Shown one piece after another: positions 61,723-64,000 of a stretch of DNA of 64,000 bases. The translations under genes were made by a program, and so were the position numbers. The notes beneath the pieces are model-generated. The model ran no database searches. It had not been told where the DNA came from and saw nothing but the letters and a program-made list of their open reading frames with translations. Numbering within the stretch: position 1 is the stretch's first letter; each line of letters opens with the position of its first letter. The DNA comes from Oscillospiraceae bacterium (GTDB lineage Bacteria > Bacillota > Clostridia > Oscillospirales > Oscillospiraceae): assembly GCA_020025515.1 (NCBI GenBank), contig JAHHRZ010000010.1, positions 3,439 through 67,438 of the forward strand. The letters are read 5' to 3'.

Positions 61723-62424
61723 ATGAGTAAATACCAGATTCTGGTGGTGGAAGATGATACCTCAGTGAGAAATCTCATCACCATCACATTAAAAACCCAT
61801 GATTATCGCTTTGTTTCCACTGCCACAGGGGAGGGGGCCATTATGGAGACCGCCTCCCATAACCCCGATGTGATCCTCCTGGATCTGGGACTTCCTGATA
61901 TGGACGGGGTGGAGGTCATCCGCAGGATCCGGACCTGGTCCAACGTCCCCATTATTGTCATCAGTGCCAGAAGTGAGGACATGGACAAAATCGATGCCCT
62001 GGACGCAGGCGCAGATGACTACCTGACGAAGCCCTTCTCGGTGGAGGAACTGCTGGCCCGGCTTCGGGTGACTCTTCGCAGACTGGCCTTAATGCAGGGA
62101 AGCACAGAGCAGTCTGCGGTCTTTGTCAATGGGGACCTAACCGTGGACTTTGCCTCCGGCTGTGCCCGCCTGAAAGGGCAGGAACTGCACCTGACCCCCA
62201 TTGAGTACAAGCTGCTGTGCCTTCTGGCCCGGAATGCGGGAAAAGTGCTGACCCATAAATTCATTACCCAGAGCGTATGGGGCAGCAGCTGGGACAACGA
62301 TGTGGCCTCTTTGCGGGTGTTTATGGCGACGCTGCGAAAAAAACTGGAGGCAGCGCCCGGCTCTCCTCAGTATATCCAGACCCATATTGGCGTTGGATAC
62401 CGGATGCTGAGAATGGAAGAATAA
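61723..62424 (+). CDS. kdpE: KdpE-like OmpR family response regulator
   Basis: A 233-residue regulator. The receiver has acidic VVEDD, phospho-acceptor Asp in LLDLGLPDMDGVEV, and a TKPF switch lysine; a winged-helix DNA-binding domain (about 135-230) follows. The overall pattern is KdpE. It lies 114 bases after trkA and has no adjacent kinase; the nearest KdpD-like kinase is at 49441. AGAGGG precedes the ATG. Confidence 0.88.
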   Translation: MSKYQILVVEDDTSVRNLITITLKTHDYRFVSTATGEGAIMETASHNPDVILLDLGLPDMDGVEVIRRIRTWSNVPIIVISARSEDMDKIDALDAGADDYLTKPFSVEELLARLRVTLRRLALMQGSTEQSAVFVNGDLTVDFASGCARLKGQELHLTPIEYKLLCLLARNAGKVLTHKFITQSVWGSSWDNDVASLRVFMATLRKKLEAAPGSPQYIQTHIGVGYRMLRMEE

Positions 62425-62431
62425 AAGACCA

Positions 62432-62475
62432 AAAATCCTGCTGCAAACCAAAAAGGCGCAGCAGGATTTTCCTTG
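62432..62475. terminator. Terminator between convergent kdpE and trxA
   Basis: AAAATCCTGCTGC (62432-62444) with GCAGCAGGATTTT (62458-62470); A- and T-tracts suit both directions. Confidence 0.92.
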
Positions 62476-62503
62476 TATTCAGGAGATCAACAAAAGAGAA
62501 TCA

Positions 62504-62809
62504 TTACAGCAGAGCGAGGATCTGGTCCTTGGGTCTTACCCCAACCAGCTGGCCTGTGACTTCGCCATTTTTCATCACAACCAGAGTGGGGATGCTCATA
62601 ATGCGGAAGTTGGCGGCAAGCTCCTGCTCCTCATCTACATCGATTTTGCCCACCTTGATGTCGGTTCTTTCTTTTGCAATTGCCTCAACCAGAGGGGCAA
62701 TCATCCGGCAGGGGGCGCACCAAGTAGCCCAGAAGTCCAGCAAAACAGGCTTGTCGCTGTTCAGGACCTCCTGTTCAAAGTTATCCTTGGTAATGTGAAT
62801 CAGTTCCAT
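62504..62809 (-). CDS. trxA: Thioredoxin
   Basis: A 101-residue thioredoxin with the redox motif WCAPC (30-34) and the cis-Pro segment SIPTLVV. The start at 62809 follows GGAGG by nine bases; the open frame upstream runs into non-coding DNA. Confidence 0.95.
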   Translation of the reverse strand: MELIHITKDNFEQEVLNSDKPVLLDFWATWCAPCRMIAPLVEAIAKERTDIKVGKIDVDEEQELAANFRIMSIPTLVVMKNGEVTGQLVGVRPKDQILALL

Positions 62810-63061
62810 AGTGGATATCCTCCTTGTGTTCTTTGTTTTTGGGATTAGGATACCACTTTTTTTGCAGTCTATCTGTGACCATATCACAAAAGAGGAGGTG
62901 CGGCTTTCCTCTGAGGAATCCCATCCTTTCAACAAAAGAAAGAGTGCCATAAAAACTGAAATTATATTCCTTTAATTTCCTGAAATTTCTGCTGATTTTA
63001 CCGGAAAAATCAAATTTTTTTATAAGTATAAGAAAATAATGAAAAAATATGAAAAAAAGTG
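62810..63061. other. AT-rich gap between trxA and the tRNA cluster
   Basis: No gene is visible. It probably holds the trxA promoter, which I could not place with confidence. Confidence 0.4.
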
Positions 63062-63090
63062 TTGACAAAATGGGGGCGTGTGTGTATAAT
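63062..63090 (+). promoter_or_regulatory. Promoter of the tRNA cluster
   Basis: TTGACA (63062-63067), 17 bases, TATAAT (63085-63090): full consensus, as expected for stable RNA. Confidence 0.93.
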
Positions 63091-63133
63091 AACACTCGTC
63101 GCTGAGGTGAGCCGAAAGGCAAGCCTGAGATAC

Positions 63134-63210
63134 GGCCCGGTGGTGCAGTCGGTTAGCACGCCAGCCTGTCACGCTGGAGGTCGACGGTTCGAGTCCGTTC
63201 CGGGTCGCCA
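63134..63210 (+). tRNA. tRNA-Asp (GTC)
   Basis: A 77-base cloverleaf starting GGCCCGG, anticodon loop CTGTCAC, T-loop GGTTCGAGTCC, and encoded CCA. Confidence 0.97.
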
Positions 63211-63251
63211 ATTAAATGCATCTGTGCAGAGCTCATTGCTCTGCACAACAT

Positions 63252-63327
<76 letters not shown>

Positions 63328-63331
63328 ATAT

Positions 63332-63407
63332 GCGGGTGTAGCTCATCCGGTAGAGCGCCACCTTGCCAAGGTGGAGGTAGCGAGTTCGAGCCTCGTCACC
63401 CGCTCCA
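63332..63407 (+). tRNA. tRNA-Gly (GCC)
   Basis: A 76-base cloverleaf starting GCGGGTG, anticodon loop TTGCCAA, T-loop AGTTCGAGCCT, and encoded CCA. Confidence 0.97.
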
Positions 63408-63412
63408 AACGA

Positions 63413-63440
63413 ATTAGGAACGCAAGAGCGTTCCTAATTT
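63413..63440 (+). terminator. Terminator after tRNA-Gly
   Basis: A 12-bp stem around TTAGGAACGC/GCGTTCCTAA with a 4-base loop and T-rich tail. Confidence 0.85.
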
Positions 63441-63445
63441 TATAT

Positions 63446-63520
63446 GGTACCGTGGCCAAGCGGTAAGGCAAAGGTCTGCAAAACCTTCATTCCCCAGTTC
63501 AAATCTGGGCGGTACCTCCA
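63446..63520 (+). tRNA. tRNA-Cys (GCA)
   Basis: A 75-base cloverleaf starting GGTACCG, anticodon loop CTGCAAA, T-loop AGTTCAAATCT, and encoded CCA. It lies after a terminator, so it may have its own promoter or depend on readthrough. Confidence 0.96.
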
Positions 63521-63523
63521 GAA

Positions 63524-63587
63524 AAGCGAAACACTTTTGATGCCAAGGCCAAAAGCCTTAGAGAATCAAGGTGTTTCGCGTTTTTTT
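63524..63587 (+). terminator. Terminator after tRNA-Cys
   Basis: GCGAAACAC near 63526 pairs with GTGTTTCGC near 63571, with inner pairing GGC/GCC, then seven T. Confidence 0.85.
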
Positions 63588-63689
63588 ATGCCGAAAAAAC
63601 AGCTCATTTTCCAAAGATGCAAAAGGGTCTTTCCCTCCAACTGGTGGGAGTTGAACCCACATATTTCGGTATTTCAGAGCAAAAGCAAA

Positions 63690-63933
63690 GGTAGCGCCCT
63701 TTTTGAAGTGATGGATTTCAAAAAGGGCACTACCTTTTTCTCAAAATAAAATAGACAATCTTTCGGGCGTCAGTTTGTTGGTCGTGAACAGATCACCAGA
63801 CTGGCGCCCTTTTTCATTTTCAAAAAGGGCGCCACCCTAAGACGGCAAAATTCTCCCCTAAAATAGAAGATCCCGTCAACGAGCAGTGACAATAAAAACC
63901 AGAAAAATCAAACAATTCAAAAAGGGCGCTACC
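63690..63933. repeat. Five copies of a 15-base repeat, aaaaagggcgcyacc type
   Basis: Copies lie at 63690-63704 and 63803-63814 (reverse) and at 63720-63734, 63822-63836 and 63919-63933 (forward). The first four form two large inverted pairs. The pattern looks like terminal repeats of a small transposable element or of stacked remnants; no transposase is visible in the window. Confidence 0.6.
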
Positions 63934-63953
63934 CAAAAGAGTCATAAATTCGT

Positions 63954-64000
63954 GTGGACAAGTACAAATACGATGAGAGCAACGGTCTGTGGTCATTGAT
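63954..64000 (+). CDS. Possible start of an accessory gene, TnpV-like (runs off the window)
   Basis: From a GTG at 63954 the frame reads VDKYKYDESNGLWSL to the edge. The KYDESNGLW string resembles the start of TnpV-type transposon proteins. It lies 20 bases after the last repeat copy. The ribosome site is weak (AAGAG), so the call is tentative. Confidence 0.3.
   Translation, partial: MDKYKYDESNGLWSL

Noticed and set aside
63641..63672. Second tRNA fragment (T-arm-like GTGGGTTCAACTCCCAC on the minus strand)
   Set aside because: The following acceptor strand would require a tRNA beginning CCAACTG, and no anticodon arm can be drawn.

Overview
This 64 kb window comes from an anaerobic, spore-forming Clostridia chromosome. 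Most of it is GC-rich, with AGGAGG-type ribosome sites and TTGACA/TATAAT promoters. Markers are spoIVA, hprK, type III glutamine synthetase, ferredoxin-dependent 2-oxoacid oxidoreductase with ptb-buk, class 1B dihydroorotate dehydrogenase with PyrK, luxS/mtnN and an anaerobic sulfatase maturase. A gut member of the Oscillospiraceae or a relative fits best, but that is inference; no rRNA is present.

Left edge (1-2880): an AT-rich segment carries a reverse transcriptase with a strongly structured upstream region and the start of a second gene. It ends at a tRNA terminator and a 3' fragment of tRNA-Met, fused to decayed phage replication genes. This is the clearest accessory DNA in the window.

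Core (2.9-25.9 kb): a nine-gene pyrimidine operon (pyrC-carA-carB-pyrK-pyrD-pyrF-pyrE-pyrB-pyrI, minus strand) makes UMP; its carbamoyl-phosphate synthase small subunit has lost the glutaminase nucleophile. Divergent to it are yceD-rpmF, then der-plsY-gpsA. Next is an eight-gene minus-strand unit (ptb, buk, ATPase, ferredoxin, three oxidoreductase subunits, ilvE) that reads as branched-chain amino acid fermentation to acyl phosphate and ATP. A HAD-luxS-mtnN operon follows.

Middle (26-49 kb): pyrG, glnN with a terminator/antiterminator leader, an aspartate-type aminotransferase, tagO/wecA-wecB, spoIVA, D-lactate dehydrogenase, a GH123-like protein, and an iron alcohol dehydrogenase preceded by an unidentified structured RNA of about 285 nt. 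Then come an ECF S component, a radical SAM/DUF2344 pair, two small membrane proteins, hprK and rpmB.

Right part (49-64 kb): an orphan KdpD-like sensor kinase, tag, a PdxR-like regulator lacking its PLP lysine, divergent from pdxST, and an AraC-sulfatase-anSME locus. A Trk/Ktr potassium system followed by a KdpE-like regulator comes next, which suggests that the split KdpDE pair governs Trk. Then come trxA and tRNAs Asp, Phe, Gly and Cys. The last 300 bases hold repeats resembling transposon ends and perhaps the first codons of an accessory gene.
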